NCBI GenBank assembly: GCA_019321725.1
Contig: CM033108.1
Span: 3,604,001-3,668,000 of the forward strand
Reading direction: 5' to 3'
DNA from: Paulownia fortunei
Lineage: Eukaryota > Streptophyta > Magnoliopsida > Lamiales > Paulowniaceae
DNA length: 64,000 nucleotides
In this document: positions 40,301 to 56,800 of the stretch, piece by piece
Layout of the letters: each line of letters opens with the position of its first letter
Numbering within the stretch: position 1 is the stretch's first letter
Program-made: the position numbers and the translations under genes
Notes under the pieces: generated by a model
What the model saw: the letters and a program-made list of their open reading frames with translations, nothing else
What the model was told of the DNA's origin: nothing
Databases searched by the model: none

Positions 40301-41493
40301 GGTTAAGTCAGATTATGGATTTTTGGGTGGTGTTCATTTGACAGTTTACTTAATATCTATCTTTTCATTCCTTACAAATTTGACGAAGACTAATAAAAGC
40401 AAACTAGCAGACAACACATTGTCGCATCAGTTTAGAGAAAGATCACAGCATAAATTGTCATGAATTGTCTGGGAGGATCTTATTCGTTTTGATGGCTGTT
40501 GTTGCAGCACTATGAGACACCATGTAGCTGTAGTTTCCCTTAAAGGTTACTTCTGACAGTGTAATGTTCACAGAAGTACTTTTGGTTGGTTACATGCTTG
40601 ATCGGTCTTTTGTATGTGAACAGTTATTATGTCTCTGATAATAATTGTTAATGGTAAAGTCATTGTGTAAAAAGATCCCAGTTATTATTGTTGCTCCTTA
40701 TTATTAAATTTTTTGCATTATTAGGTATTGGTCAAATTCAGATGCTCTTTTAGTGACACATTACAAGATAACTGATGAGTATTGCCTGAGATGTTGCTCT
40801 CTGAATTTCTGTGACTAGGTCGTCCACCATCATCTGCTTCAGCTCCACCTAAAGGTCTTGGTATGCAGCTAGGGAAAACGCAAAGGGCCAACCAATTTTT
40901 GGAATCTCTCAAAGCTGAAGGTGAAGTGATTGTTGAAGATGTGAGACCAAGTATTGGTCAGTCCAAACCAGCTGCTCCACCACCAAGTGATCCTGTAACT
41001 TTAACTGTTGAAGAAAAACTTAATGTAACTTTAAAACGGGATGGTGGTATCGGAAACTTTGATTTACAGGGTACCTTGTCACTTCATATACTTAATCAAG
41101 ATGATGGACTCATCCAAGTTCAGGTTCTCTAGTTTTCTTCCACATCCCTGCTCTTTTGTCCTTTTGAACTGCTTCCAGTAGTGTTCAAAAGTAGTATCAG
41201 TTTTTTGTTCATGTTCTGGAATATATCTGATGGCATCTCTTTATTTTGGGATATATTCAGATTGAAACTGGTGGTAATCCAGGAATTCTGTTTAAAACGC
41301 ACCCCAACATCAACAAGGAATTGTTTTCCGGTGATAATATCTTGGGTCTCAAGGATCCAAATCGGCCATTTCCAACTGGTCAGGCAGGTGATGGTGTTAG
41401 TCTGTTAAAGTGGAGAATGCAAAGTGCAGATGAGTCACTTGTGCCATTATCAAGTGAGCTTTGATTTTTATCGTACCCCCAGCCTCAACATAT

Positions 41494-41528
<35 letters not shown>

Positions 41529-43044
41529 TTATTTATTTGTGTGTGTGTGTGTGTGTACATTTTCTTGTAATTGTTCTACATTTTTGTTGTTGCAGTTAAC
41601 TGCTGGCCTTCTGTTTCTGGGAATGAAACCTATGTGAACTTGGAATATGAAGCTTCACAAATGTTTGATCTGCAAAATGTTGTGATTTCGATTCCTCTTC
41701 CGGCTATTAGGGAGGCACCAAGAGTACAACAGATAGATGGGGAGTGGAGGTGAGAGTTCATTTTAATATTTTATCTCTGCATTATGTGAAAAAATTTGTT
41801 ATCATCAGTGTGATGTAGCCAGGATTTATTTTCTGGATTTTTAAAAATTTTTAGTCTCATTTGATTTGAGAGTGGTTTTGACAACTCGATCGTCTAGCTT
41901 GCTTGGTCCCCTAGATGCGTGCAATATTTCAGTAGATAAATTATTTACTTTGTGAAGAAGCTGAGTTTGTGATTAAATATGAAAAAACTGAATTAAAAAT
42001 TAATCCTGAATGGACTTAGTTAATAAAGAAATACGTAGTTCCTTGCAATGAAACTCAAGAGGGGTGAGCTGAAACAAACTGTAAACTCTGAAGTGAATTT
42101 GCTTTGTACCTGGGAGCCAGTTTGAATGGACTTCATCATGAAAATTGAGTTTGGACTTGAGAGTGATCTAGTTATGCTGCTAAAATGATTATTATTGAAT
42201 ATTGTGTATTTTGCTTTTTATTCCGTTTTCATTTTGACTTGAGCAAGCAGGCAATGAGCATTTCAATGATTCTAATTGCAGATATGATTCCAGAAAGTCA
42301 ATCTTGGAGTGGTCCATTGTACTCATTGATAACTCAAATCGGAGGTTTAATTCTCAGTGAAATTCTTCTTCTTACCTTTATACTGCTTTCACAATTTTCT
42401 TTTTGGGTTTTGATTGGATATTGGATACTTTGCAGTGGATCTATGGAATTCGTTATTCCTGCAGTAGATACATCTGATCTTTTCCCAATTTCTGTGGGTT
42501 TTACTTCTACAATCACTTTCAGTGATCTGAAGGTTCTTTTCTGTCCTTTTACTACAATGTCTTTTATTGTTACACTTCTGTTGGAAACAATTTTACAGGG
42601 GAAAATGAATAAACTCTGACAGCATATTGAAACAGATGAAAGAAATTTGAACATGGGGGGTGTGATTTGCATTTGGTCTTGTTCATTGGAGCCTTACTAT
42701 ATCTAATAATAGAGTCTGTCGGCTTTTATTGACAATCCCAGTCCTAGAGCTACTTACTGTTGCTGAACATTCTTAATGGAAACTGACAAATTAACCATTT
42801 GGGAGCTCCTTTTTTTTTAAATGAAAATTAATTTACTCTCTTCAATGTGCATAAATTATTCCCAAAAAAGAAAAAAAAAAACTTTTATGGATGACCATGC
42901 TTTCTCTAGTAGAATTTATGATGAAAGTTAATCAAACGATCTCAACATTTGCAGGTTGTTAATATTTTGCCACTGAGAGGTGGTAATCCGCCCAAGTTTT
43001 CCCAGAGAACGCAGCTATCTACTGAAAATTACCAAGTTGTCTGA
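37356..43044 (+). CDS. Coatomer subunit delta (delta-COP, archain)
   Basis: Subunit of the COPI coat that drives Golgi-to-ER vesicle budding; it pairs with beta-COP in the adaptor-like subcomplex. Eleven coding exons: 37356-37358 (the ATG alone), 37456-37495, 38806-39029, 39339-39581, 39672-39849, 40819-41123, 41261-41453, 41596-41749, 42282-42344, 42436-42532, 42955-43044. All introns are GT-AG and all phases agree, giving 529 residues, the normal plant length. An N-terminal longin-like domain (about 1-140, [20 protein letters not shown]) is followed by a charged helix ([11 protein letters not shown]), a Gly/Ser-rich linker (about 190-240) and a C-terminal mu-homology domain (about 285-529, [40 protein letters not shown]). 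The start is set by the family's MVVLAASI. Intron 7 carries a TA/GT microsatellite. Confidence 0.97.
41490..41556 (+). repeat. Compound (TA)n-(GT)n microsatellite in delta-COP intron 7
   Basis: TA repeats from 41490 to 41528, interrupted once, are followed by ttta units and about nine GT units (41539-41556). The tract lies close to the 3' splice site at 41595, so length variation might be tolerated only within limits. Confidence 0.95.
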
Positions 43045-44049
43045 TTATTGTGCCAGCAGCCCTACTATAATTTCGGACTTGTATTTTTGTTCTTGGAATT
43101 ACAATAGTTCCATTTTGGCTTACCTTTTTCGGTTTTAAATATCACAGGTCTGTTGTTATGTTTTAGTGGAGAGTTCATACATGGAAGAATTGACAGGATA
43201 GTCTTACATATTTGAATCCCTAATTGCTGTTCTATTTTATGGTTTATTCTCAACTTCAGGCAGAACATATTTTCTTATCCATATTAGGCACTTTTACTTG
43301 GGAGTTTCTATGTTAGACCTGGTTCAACAGTCCTTACAAACCGGCTCTCTGTGTGTTGAAGATGTCAACATTGTATCTGGCTACAGAGACAATGTTGTCA
43401 TCTGATTGTTTATTGATGGTAAACGTCTTTACTGAACCTCAGTGAATATATTGTGATTTTGTTAAGAAGGTTTACCCTCCATAGAAAGTTGTTCTTGTCT
43501 GTTATTCTCTTCTCACTTGGCTCCCCAACAAAAGGTTTATTTGTTCCTCACCATTCTCACCTGCAGCGCCTATTGTGAGTATTCCCTTCTTGTGGGAGAG
43601 CCACACTAAGCGATGATGAAACGTATATGTTCTCAATCGGAGCCCTTCCCTACAAAAGTAAAAGGAGATGGTTTTGCAAAGTCAATATCCTATATTAATT
43701 AGCAAATCATTATTCTCGCCCAAGGCTCCCAAGCATGGTGTCTTGTGATGATGGAAATATCCATGCCAATCCAACCATAGCAAATCTTAAGACTTTGTTC
43801 TTCAATGAAAGCTATGTTATTCCTTTTTATTTGTATTTGACCTCTCCCTATCCCTATATATGTTGGCTGTATTGTAAAGCAGAAGAGAGAAGCAGAGGTC
43901 CAAGAATCACAGGTAGAGTTAGTAACAAATGCCGTAACATTGTCTATAAGGTTGTATAACGATCTACTTTCTATTGGTATTTTATGTAATTATTAGATCT
44001 TGAACATTATGAACCAAAAATTTTAAATTTAGGCGAAAGGTCGGTTCTT
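43045..44049. other. Delta-COP 3' region and intergenic DNA
   Basis: Presumed 3' UTR followed by ordinary AT-rich DNA. The ORF at 43735-43959 lacks any recognisable domain. No feature supported. Confidence 0.5.
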
Positions 44050-44152
44050 GTATATGGTTCCATGACCTACCATTTCATTTCACCAATCCTTGGGTTGGCC
44101 CATGTATATAGTTCCATGAGCTACCATTTCGTTTCACCCTTCCTTGGGTTGG
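44050..44152 (+). repeat. Tandem duplication, 2 x about 50 bp
   Basis: Copy 1 (44050-44098) and copy 2 (44104-44152) both read gtatatrgttccatgasctaccatttcrtttcacc, then about ttccttgggttgg (34 and 13 identical-type positions with a few substitutions). Period 54 bp. Confidence 0.85.
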
Positions 44153-44189
44153 TTGGAGTTTTCTTAGGAATGAGTAACTACATCATTTA

Positions 44190-44330
44190 AAATTAATTAA
44201 GTACAATCAGTAATTTTTAAATCAAAATGTACATCTAATGAAAAACTTTTACGAAATAGATAGATATCCACATTATTTATTAGAATTGATCCCAAGGTCT
44301 CTTAATTATAAAGTGTTGGGACTTTACTAC
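44190..44330 (+). repeat. Dispersed repeat, copy A
   Basis: Starts ttaagtacaatcagtaattt and ends near ccaaggtctcttaattataa then agtgttgggac. It resembles 57926-58095, which reads ttaagtacaatcagtaattc and later cctaaatctccttaactata then aagtctgaaac. Shared anchors occur in the same order, so the two are diverged copies of one unknown element. No coding capacity. Confidence 0.5.
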
Positions 44331-44594
44331 TTATGCAATATATCATTTGAAGTCAGTTGAAACTGAATACAGACTTAGTAAATAATATACTTATCTAATA
44401 TCAATCTACAAGAACCTCATTTCCCTCCAAAACAATATAGTCTTTCAAGTTATTGATTTGTGCGACAACCAACCAAAGAAAAATAGAGTTACACACAAAA
44501 AAAAAATTAAAATTAAAATTAATGTTCTTAAAATTGATTCGATCATTTGAATTATTGAATGCTGACAACAAAAAGTAATTTGATTTCCTAATTA

Positions 44595-44686
44595 ACAACA
44601 AAAAGTTATTTGGATATCAATTTTGTTATGAAAATATTTCACAACAAAGAGGTATTTGGACATCGATTTGGTTACAAAAATATTTC
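44595..44686 (+). repeat. Tandem duplication, 2 x 46 bp
   Basis: Units 44595-44640 and 44641-44686 both start acaacaaa(a/g)ag and share tatttgga, atc(a/g)attt and aaaatatttc. They are the same length without gaps. A shorter third copy of the first 18 bases lies at about 44564. The array is about 225 bases upstream of the PB1-gene start, so it may lie in its promoter. Confidence 0.85.
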
Positions 44687-44877
44687 GTAAGTAAATATAT
44701 GATAGTATATTAAAATAAAAAATAAATAAATATTGTGCTTCTATAAATACCACCTATGCCTCCCCCAAAAAATGGATTTTCAAAACCTTTCGTCCTCTTG
44801 CTTTTTTTTTTTTTTCCTTTTTCTCTCTAAAACTGCTCTCTTCCATTGCTTTACACCGCATTTCTTCCTTTCCTTTT

Positions 44878-44904
44878 ATGGAAAACAAATTCGAGATTGT
44901 CTGA
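44878..44904 (+). promoter_or_regulatory. Upstream ORF (8 codons) in the PB1-gene leader
   Basis: ATG at 44878 opens an 8-codon frame (MENKFEIV) that stops at 44902-44904, 7 bases before the main ATG at 44912. Such close uORFs usually limit main-frame initiation to leaky scanning or reinitiation. Whether it lies in the transcript depends on the unmapped transcription start. Confidence 0.45.
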
Positions 44905-44911
44905 TCTCATA

Positions 44912-46748
44912 ATGTCCACAGATGGTGCTGCAATTGCCACCGACACCATTTCCTCCGGTTCGGCGCCCAGTTCCGCCCCCAGTTCACCTAAGAACCGTGT
45001 CAAATTCTTGTGCAGCCACGGCGGCAAGATCCTCCCCCGCCCCGCCGACGGCCACCTCAAGTATGTTGGCGGCGAAACCCGTGTCATTTCTGTGCCTAGG
45101 GACATTCCTTTCCAGGGTATGCATTCTTTTCCTACGTTAATTTTACGTTTTCGCTATCATTTTTTTCCGTATGTGGCTCTGTTTTAATTATTAGAATTGT
45201 TCATCTTTTGCATGCCTGAACATTTCGCAGTGAAATAAAAATTAGTTCTACTTTGTCTTCAAGAGTTTGAATCTAAATTTTCGAATTTGTTTGTAGCATT
45301 AACTGTTAATTGATGAGGTTTTACAAAAGAAAGGCTGAGGTACCTTGACTGTTTTGAATGGTTTTCATTAGATTTAGACATAAAAGCATTATAGAATATG
45401 AAATGGAAGATAATGGAGGCTTGAATTGTTCAATGTATTAGATGAAGTGGGTTGTCATTTTGTAATCAAGGAGGCTCCTGAGCGAGTTGCTTATATTTTA
45501 CTATAAGAGAGGAATCTTAAAAAACAGTTGCATATGGTTCCAATGCATTGGTTGCATATTGCTCCAATGAATCCCTTTCTCGTTTGTGTCCCGTGTCATT
45601 ATGTTCATTTTTATTTTTTTTTGGTTTATTTCTGAATTGGGGAGTGTGCAATCGGGTTGTTGTTGTTGTTGGTGGTGGTGGTGGTGTTCGGAGATGCTAT
45701 GTCGATTACGGATGCACAAAATAAGGAGTTGTTGATCATCATGGTGGATTCAATAGATTTGTGGATCACTTATCCAGATAACGACCTCCCAAAAAAACAA
45801 ATGGCAGAAAGATGAGAAACTTTCTAAGATTTCTGCTGCAACCTTTGCTGAATTTGTTTTTTGAGTATGTCTTATACAGAACTTATGAAGAAGCTCACTT
45901 ACCTGATTGATGGAGAAATGATACTCAAGTACCAGGTTGTGTCTGAGGACCTTGATGCCTTGGTCTCGGTGAAATCTGATGAAGATCTACGCCACATGTG
46001 CGATGAAATTGACCGCTATGAAAATGCAGGAACCCCAAGGCTCCGAGCCTTCCTCTTCCCTGTGAACCCTGTTGTGATGGAGAACCAAGTAGGCTCCGTG
46101 GACCCCCATGCACTTGAGCAACGATACATCGATGCTATCAATGGCATAATCCGCTCTGCATCAACTTCCATTAAACAACACCCGACCATCAACGCGGTGC
46201 AACATGGCTCTTTGGTTTCCTCAGGCTGCTCTTCCCCAAGGTCTCCAGATAGCTGCACTACTGAAGCTATGCACAATGAAGCCATGCTCCAGAGCAACTA
46301 CTATAATAGCCGAACCAATATGCACAAGGTCCAGAGTTCACCTAGCATATGCAGCCTGAATGTCCCACAGCAAAACAGCCATTATTTTCATCAACTTTCT
46401 CCCCAATATGTTCATCACTACCCTGGCTACCAATCACCGAAGCCACCTATTGATCCCCAGAAAAGTGTTGCACCAGAAAGGCTCATCTCTGTAAGGTCTG
46501 TTGGCCGGGCAGAGGGAACAAGATACCAAGTGGATCCTGCACCTCCCTACTACTACTCTACTTCCAGGCAGAACAGAGGAAATGGATGTTGTACCAAATG
46601 CATGCACTATGACGACTGCAGTCATTTTTTGGATAGAAGAATGACTGACAGAACAGTGAGCCTTGCCATGAGCCCAGTTTCCTCAAGTCCCCACCTTGGC
46701 CATGGTGGGATGAAGGTCTGGGATAGCACAATACGTGGAGACACTTGA
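44912..46748 (+). CDS. PB1 (octicosapeptide/Phox/Bem1p) domain protein
   Basis: Two exons, 44912-45116 and 45880-46748, joined by a GT-AG intron in phase 1, give 357 residues. After a Ser/Pro-rich N-terminus (1-28) comes a PB1 domain at about 29-129: RVKFLCSHGGKILPRPADGH with the basic-cluster Lys39, and the acidic OPCA-like segment around DLDALVSVKSDEDLRHMCDE (about 92-111). It carries both faces and could oligomerise head to tail. The remainder is low-complexity, rich in Ser, Gln, Tyr and Pro, with a small Cys/His cluster (CCTKCMHYDDC, about 305-315). PB1-only plant proteins act as interaction scaffolds; the specific partner is unknown. ATG 44912 is the first in-frame ATG. An 8-codon uORF precedes it. 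Confidence 0.93.
45655..45690 (+). repeat. (GTT)n(GGT)n trinucleotide tract in the PB1-gene intron
   Basis: About five GTT units followed by about five to six GGT units. On the other strand the tract translates to a false His/Gln-rich ORF (45501-45719). Confidence 0.9.
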
Positions 46749-47636
46749 ACAGATTGAGTGGGAGTTTGGAACGGCAGTTGAGAAGCTAAAGATCACGTTT
46801 AGATAGGTGTTTGACAGCTACATTTCAAGTGTTTGGGTTGCTAAATGCTGAAGATAACGTTCTGGCAGAATCAAGGGGCTGATTTTTGCACCAACGTAGT
46901 TTCTAAACGTGATTCTTGAAGTTGAATTTAGATGCAATTCATGGTCATAATATCATCCCTCACAAAATTAATCTTCAGGAGTCCATTTTTGTTTGAAAAA
47001 ATTTGTCGAACGCCTTGTCCAACTCCCCCAGATGAAAATGTTGAAGAGTTGAATCTGCTAGCTGTCGCATTTGGAAGGATTAGAATTTCTAATGTGGTCT
47101 GCGGATACAGTCAATGTGATATTTTGATATAGTTTTCACAAGGAGCATTGAATTGAAATTCGTCTGTAAATTTCATCTTACTTGCAAAACACATTCTATC
47201 AGATTGTCATTTAAAGAAGTATTTTTTTGAATGCACTTATATGCAAACACAGTTGTGAAGCTCTTGCTATTTCTGCTTAATCTCCATGTAATTTATGAAT
47301 TGAATTTGTGTTTTGTTGGTCGCAGATGTGCTAGATGTTGTACTTTTGCATTTGATTGATATCAGAAGTCGCAAGCTTTTGCATGCCCCATGACTACTTG
47401 GAAAAAATGAACAGCACAAACTCTCAAAAGTTGGCAAATAATAAAATCTTGTAGTTCACAATATCTAATCTTTGCTTATAACAAACCTATATTTTATCAC
47501 TTTTGATCTCTGTTATAACTAAATTTTCTAGAACCCCTCAGTCGATTAATTTCTACAAAAATATTCCTTATACACAGGAAGAAAGAAGTGGTGGTCAAAA
47601 AATGGGGATCAATCTCGGTATCAATTTCCGAAGCTC
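46749..47636. other. Convergent 3' region between PB1 and Hsp70 genes
   Basis: The two genes point towards each other. The gap of about 890 bases should hold both 3' UTRs. A plus-strand ORF at 46932-47132 has no recognised domain. Confidence 0.55.
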
Positions 47637-51498
<3,862 letters not shown>

Positions 51499-51636
51499 TT
51501 CAGAATAGTCAAAGAATGATTGGCTCAAACCCTAAAAATGGGGAAATTGGGAATAGGGTTTCAGTAGAGATACTGAAGAAGAAGATAAGGGGTTTAATGG
51601 GCATTGTGGGAGAGTAGAGTGAGGGTTAGGTTAGGA

Positions 51637-51654
51637 CACGTGTTGGTTCTAGAA
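51637..51654 (-). promoter_or_regulatory. G-box and partial heat-shock element upstream of plastid Hsp70
   Basis: CACGTG at 51637-51642 and TTCTAGAA at 51647-51654 lie about 140-155 bases upstream of the Hsp70 ATG. TTCnnGAA is the inverted core of a heat-shock element (two good modules plus a weak third), and CACGTG is the bZIP/bHLH G-box used in light and stress control. Chance occurrence is possible. Confidence 0.4.
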
Positions 51655-52625
51655 ACGTCTACTTATATGAGAGGATTTTTTAGCCGTCCGATTTGAAAAT
51701 TATTTTTTGGCTTTTTCTGATTTGAAATTTTGAAGGCCCAAGTTCGACTTTGGGCTGAATTTTCCGTTGACGTCATTGTGTTATATTCTTTTACTAAATA
51801 ATGATCCTTAAAATACTTACCAAATAATATTCCATCTTTATAAATATTTATTTAAAATTTTAAAATCATATCAAATTTTTTATATATATTAATTGAATAT
51901 CATACTATTAAAAAATAAAAAATTGAACATTAATTAAATATCATAATATTAAAAAATATAAAAACTGAATATTAATTGAATATCATACTATTGAATATTT
52001 TATAAAAATATTGCTTAGTACATTTCACCTATTTATACTATCCACCTTTTTAAATGAATGATCGAGATTCAAAATATATTTATACTATTCATCTCCTTAA
52101 ATGGCCGATGGAGGTTAAAATCATATAACATTTGAAAAAGGTTCTCTAGAGTTCCTAAAAATATTGAAAATACTATTAGATATTTATAAAAGTTTTTTCT
52201 AAAAGCTATCTATAATTTTTTGTACCTATCTAATCTTTATATTGCATTTTAATATATTTTTATATTTTTTTTAAAAAAATTAACAATGTGCCACATATTT
52301 TATTAGAATGATACATATAAAAATAATGTAAAAATTCTAATTTTACTTCTAAATTATTCTTTTATATTCATATTTTATTGTACGTGGATCTATATATTAT
52401 TTATTTTAATATTTTTAGGTTAATTTTTTACTTTTATAATTTTTAATAAAAAATTATAATATACTTGTATATACGAAATATAAAATATTTTTCATTTCGT
52501 TTTAACTAAAGTCACAATAGGAGTTACTCTCAGTTCATAAAATTCGAAGTAAACACTACTTTTTAGCCACTATTGTTTTCCACATTGTTGATTTTGAGAA
52601 AGTGGGAAGGCGGAGTGGTTGGTGG
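51655..52625. other. Hsp70-GARS intergenic DNA, AT-rich
   Basis: The Hsp70 promoter region passes into very AT-rich DNA containing the tandem array at 51886-51995. No coding region. Confidence 0.5.
51886..51995 (+). repeat. AT-rich tandem array, about 2.6 units of 41-42 bp
   Basis: Units start at about 51886, 51927 and 51969 with a(t/c)attaatt(g/a)aatatcata and continue with attaaaaaata. The third unit is cut short. Confidence 0.75.
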
Positions 52626-53079
52626 GGATAATTCCATTATTTGAAAATCGGATTGAATTGTTCGATTTAATATATTTAATTAAAAATTAGAAGTTGGTTC
52701 GATTCGATTAAACTTGTATAATTTATTTTTTTTATGGTCAAAATTGGCCAAACTAATTTAACCGTTTTTTTTTATATTATTTTTTAAGAAGTATAAATTT
52801 AATATTTTCTTATATTTATCTTGCTATTTGAATTTTGTGTCTTATTAGATGTTGTTTTAGTTATTTATTTATTTATTTATTTTTTATATTTAAAATATAT
52901 TACATAATAATTAATTTATTATATTATTACTTTCTATAATATAATAAAAAAAGATTATCAATTTTTATTAAATCAGTTCAACCGATGATAAACCGATCCG
53001 ACTGATTAAACCATTAATCGATAGCAAGATCAGTTTGGTCAACGATTCGATTATGAAAATATTTCTTAATCCAATTGAG
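52626..53079 (-). mobile_element. Dispersed MITE-like element, copy 2 (about 455 bp, inverted relative to copy 1)
   Basis: Read on the minus strand it begins tcaattggattaagaaatat, tttcataatcgaatcgttga, then contains ttgctatcgatta, aatcagtcggatcg and taataaaaattga, which align in order with 14922-15050. The plus-strand left end (aatcggattgaattgttcga) matches the other terminus of copy 1. Ends are imperfect inverted repeats. The orientation sign is relative to copy 1. Confidence 0.6.
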
Positions 53080-53888
53080 CATCCCTTTTATGTTGTTTTT
53101 TAAGTTTCAATTAATTTTTTCAAGGGTATAAATGGTATGTATTTGTAGTGTAATGTGCAAATGAATTGAATTTAAGCCAAATAAGTATTATTTAAGCTTA
53201 GTTTGGATTTTTTTTTCAAATTTGTTAAAAAATTGAACTGTAGTCAAGCAAAGTTTCTATGCATAATCTATCATTTTTAACTATTCAAGTTCCATCCAAG
53301 TTTTAATTTGTCAAATAAAAAAAAAAAAAAATCAAACTTATGCTCAACAATATGAATTCAAACAAGCTTTTTAGGGATCAAGTTAAATCTTGAAACAGTT
53401 TAATTCATTGTCATTTACGATAGTAAACATTCATTCATTTTTTATATAGCAAACAATGGATACGTTCCAATGTGCACCAGCAGTATTCAAAAGAATTGCC
53501 TAAAAACAAGTAAATTATTCCAAACAAAACACATTCACAGCCCAAATCATTGCTTACATATATGTAATGAATCCATGACATCCAGGTACACTTTCATCCA
53601 ACAAAACGTTTTGTTCTACAGACAAGACATCATCAAAAGAGAGTATTGCTCAGTTTCCCCACCAAGTATTTGGTGAGAATGTTTTATTATGTTCAAGAAT
53701 CTACAGAAGAAGATCTAGCACTTGATTGTAAAATCCTTCAGTTCTTACTGAATCCCGATGAGGGCTAGGGTAAACAAGAGAATTTAATGTCTTCCAGACC
53801 ACCATTCTCTCTTGAAAACATGTATGTTGAGATGGTTGTCGGCCAAAATTAGTGTTGTAACCTAAAATTTCAACCAATTTGTCACCTT
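53080..53888. other. Intergenic DNA and GARS 3' region
   Basis: AT-rich DNA, then the presumed GARS 3' UTR from about 53700. The ORF at 53470-53676 has no recognised domain. Confidence 0.5.
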
Positions 53889-56800
53889 TCAACCTTCTGT
53901 CACATGTTTCTGTGGCAGAGCTCTCCAACCAATATCTCGTCGGTAGAATCCTCCTGGCCAGTTAATTTGCTCAACAGCTTCGTACGCCCTATCTCGTGCC
54001 TCTTCAAGATCCACCCCTTTAGCAGTGATCCCAAGAACACGGCCACCAGTAGCAATGTAGTTCCCGTCAGAGTCAAGGGCAGTACCAGCATGGAATACCT
54101 TAACAGTTGGTGCCACTTCCTCTGCTTCTTCAAGGTTTTGAATAACTGCCCCCTTCTTGTAGCTTCCGGGGTATCCCTTACTGGCCATGACCACAACCAT
54201 GGCTGAGCCAGGAGACCAGTCTAGAGATACACCACTTAGCTCTCCCTTGCAAGCTGCAAGTAGAACTTGCACCAGATCAGACTCCAAACGAACCATCAAC
54301 ACCTGAAAATTACCGAGACTATGCAAGTAAGCAATCACGCTGATTGAAGCAATTAACAGCACGCAAAAAGTCTGATTCGCATGAAAAGGCAATCCCGGAT
54401 AGAGTACAATGATGTTCTTCACAAGAGTATCCCAAATTTTAATTAAGCATGCCTAGTAACATGGATATGCATTCAGCAGACTAACAAAAGTTGTCATCAC
54501 CATACAACCCATTCAAAATAACTTCATATCAAAATTTTAAATTTAACTGAAAGAGGTATACACAGTACACATGAGTCCTACTCACCATGTAGCCAGAAAA
54601 AAAAGTATATATACAGAGAAAAAGGACTCCGACCTCAACACATGGTAAGCGGAAAAAAAGAAACATGGCAATTCCACCTCACTGTGAGGTCAAAAGATGC
54701 AAGGGAATATCCCATCTCACAAAGGAGAAGCATTGCTCAAAGAGAATAGTAGTTTGAATCCCGGAGCCCAACTTAATCTCAAGAAAAATATAAGCAGGAA
54801 ATATTTGGCAAAGAATGGTAGAAGCAAGTGAACCAGGATGGATCACTCAGTAAAGGTTAAAATATCGGCCAGTACTTCAAAAAACATTGGATACACGGAT
54901 CTCTAATTTACCATTGACCATAAAAAATTTAAACCAAGAAATACGAGGAAATCATAGCAAGACAAGTTTGGAGCTAGACTAGGAAAATGCAACCAATTAA
55001 AATCTCTACTTTAGGCTAATTGTGATGGAAACAAGTCATTCTCATATGATAAAAGAACAACCACAATGACAACGAGGAAAGGGATGTCATCAAAAGTACG
55101 GCAAGCAAAAAGCAAACCAAGCCTTTGATCTTCTTAGTGACAGAAATGGGAGTATAATCAACAGACAATGAGAATTATGATGATATATATGACAATGGGC
55201 ATACACTACATAGAGAATCCTGCATGCCACAATTTCTTTGCAAAGATAGGACAGATCTTTGGCAATTTCCAGTAACTGGTCACATTTTGCATGAATTTCT
55301 ATGTATCAATAATAATCAACATGAGGATCTTATGGTTGACATCATCCACGAAAAAACTAAGGAGGACTAACCTGGCACTCTGGATCTCCAAAACGCACAT
55401 TGTACTCAATCAGCTTTGGTAATCCAGACTTCCGCTCAATCATGAGCCCTGCGTATAAAACACCAACAAACTTGCAGCCTTCCGCAGCCATTCCCTTGAC
55501 CGTAGGGAGAATTATAGATTTCATGACAACAAATTGGAGTTCTTTTGTTAAGATGGGAGCTGGAGAATATGCCCCCATTCCACCAGTATTTGGTCCTGTG
55601 TCACCATCACCAACTCGTTTATGGTCCTGAGCAGATTCTAGAGGTATGGCATTCTCTCCATCTACTAGAGCAAAGAATGATGCTTCCTCTCCTTCCAAAT
55701 ACTCCTCAACAATGACACGACAACCAGCAGATCCAAAAGCATTTTTCACAAGCATTGAGTCAACTGCTTCATATGCCTCCTCTAGTGTCATAGCAACAAT
55801 GACTCCTTTCCCAGCAGCTAAGCCATCTGCTTTAACAACAATAGGAACACCTTGATCTTTGATATACGCTTTTGCGGCCAATGGATCTGTAAATGTTTGA
55901 TACTGCAAAATCAAGTATGAATAGGATAAGAGAACTACAAACTAGTAAAAATAAAACCCAATCATTGTTAACTGCAGCAAAAATATAATGAACCTTTGCA
56001 GTTGGAATAGCATATTTGTCGCACAGTCGTTTCATAAAATCCTTTGAACCTTCTAAGGCAGCAGCTTCTGAAGAAGGGCCAAAAGTAAGAATCCCAGCCT
56101 TGACAAGATCATTAGCAAGACCAGCTACAAGAGGAGCCTCTGGTCCTACCACAACCAGTCCAATTCCCCATTCACGGCAAAAGGCAATTACAGATGAGCT
56201 ATCAGAGATATTGAGGTACTCAACACAAGTTGCATCCCCTGAGTTGGAAATTCCAGCATTCCCAGGTGCACAAAACACAGCATCACATGAGGGTGATCGT
56301 TTAAGGGCATAACAAAGGGCATGCTCCCTTCCCCCTCCTCCAATAACCAACACAGCCACTCTTTCCACTACAATGCCAATTGCAAAGTGCATAAATAAAC
56401 AACACAAGAGATACTCATCCGAAATCAGTCTTCTGACAATTCATTTATCTTAATATTAACAAACAGTAACACCAAACAATAGCTAAGTCTCCAGTACAGT
56501 GTATAAATTACATTATGGACATCAAATATTGATAGAGAAATTACACCTTCATGATAAGTGGCCAATGTGCCGTACATGTTGCTCCACACACACAAGCAAT
56601 GAGATCATAAAAGAATTTTCACTTTACAAAGCCCATCAAAACCCTCACAATAAAATTTTGAGCCTACATTGTTTTTATCAGAATTACACTTGCTTTAGTG
56701 GAATAAACCATAAACCAACATAACAGGAAGAACACAATTTTCAACTCTTTAAGTACTCGTGGTTACCATTAACATGAATCAGACACGCACAAAACAGTAA

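Noticed and set aside
45501..45719. His/Gln-rich minus-strand ORF
   Set aside because: It comes from the GTT/GGT tract in the PB1-gene intron.
55400..56312. Plus-strand ORFs opposite the GARS gene
   Set aside because: Shadows of GARS exons 2 and 3 on the other strand.
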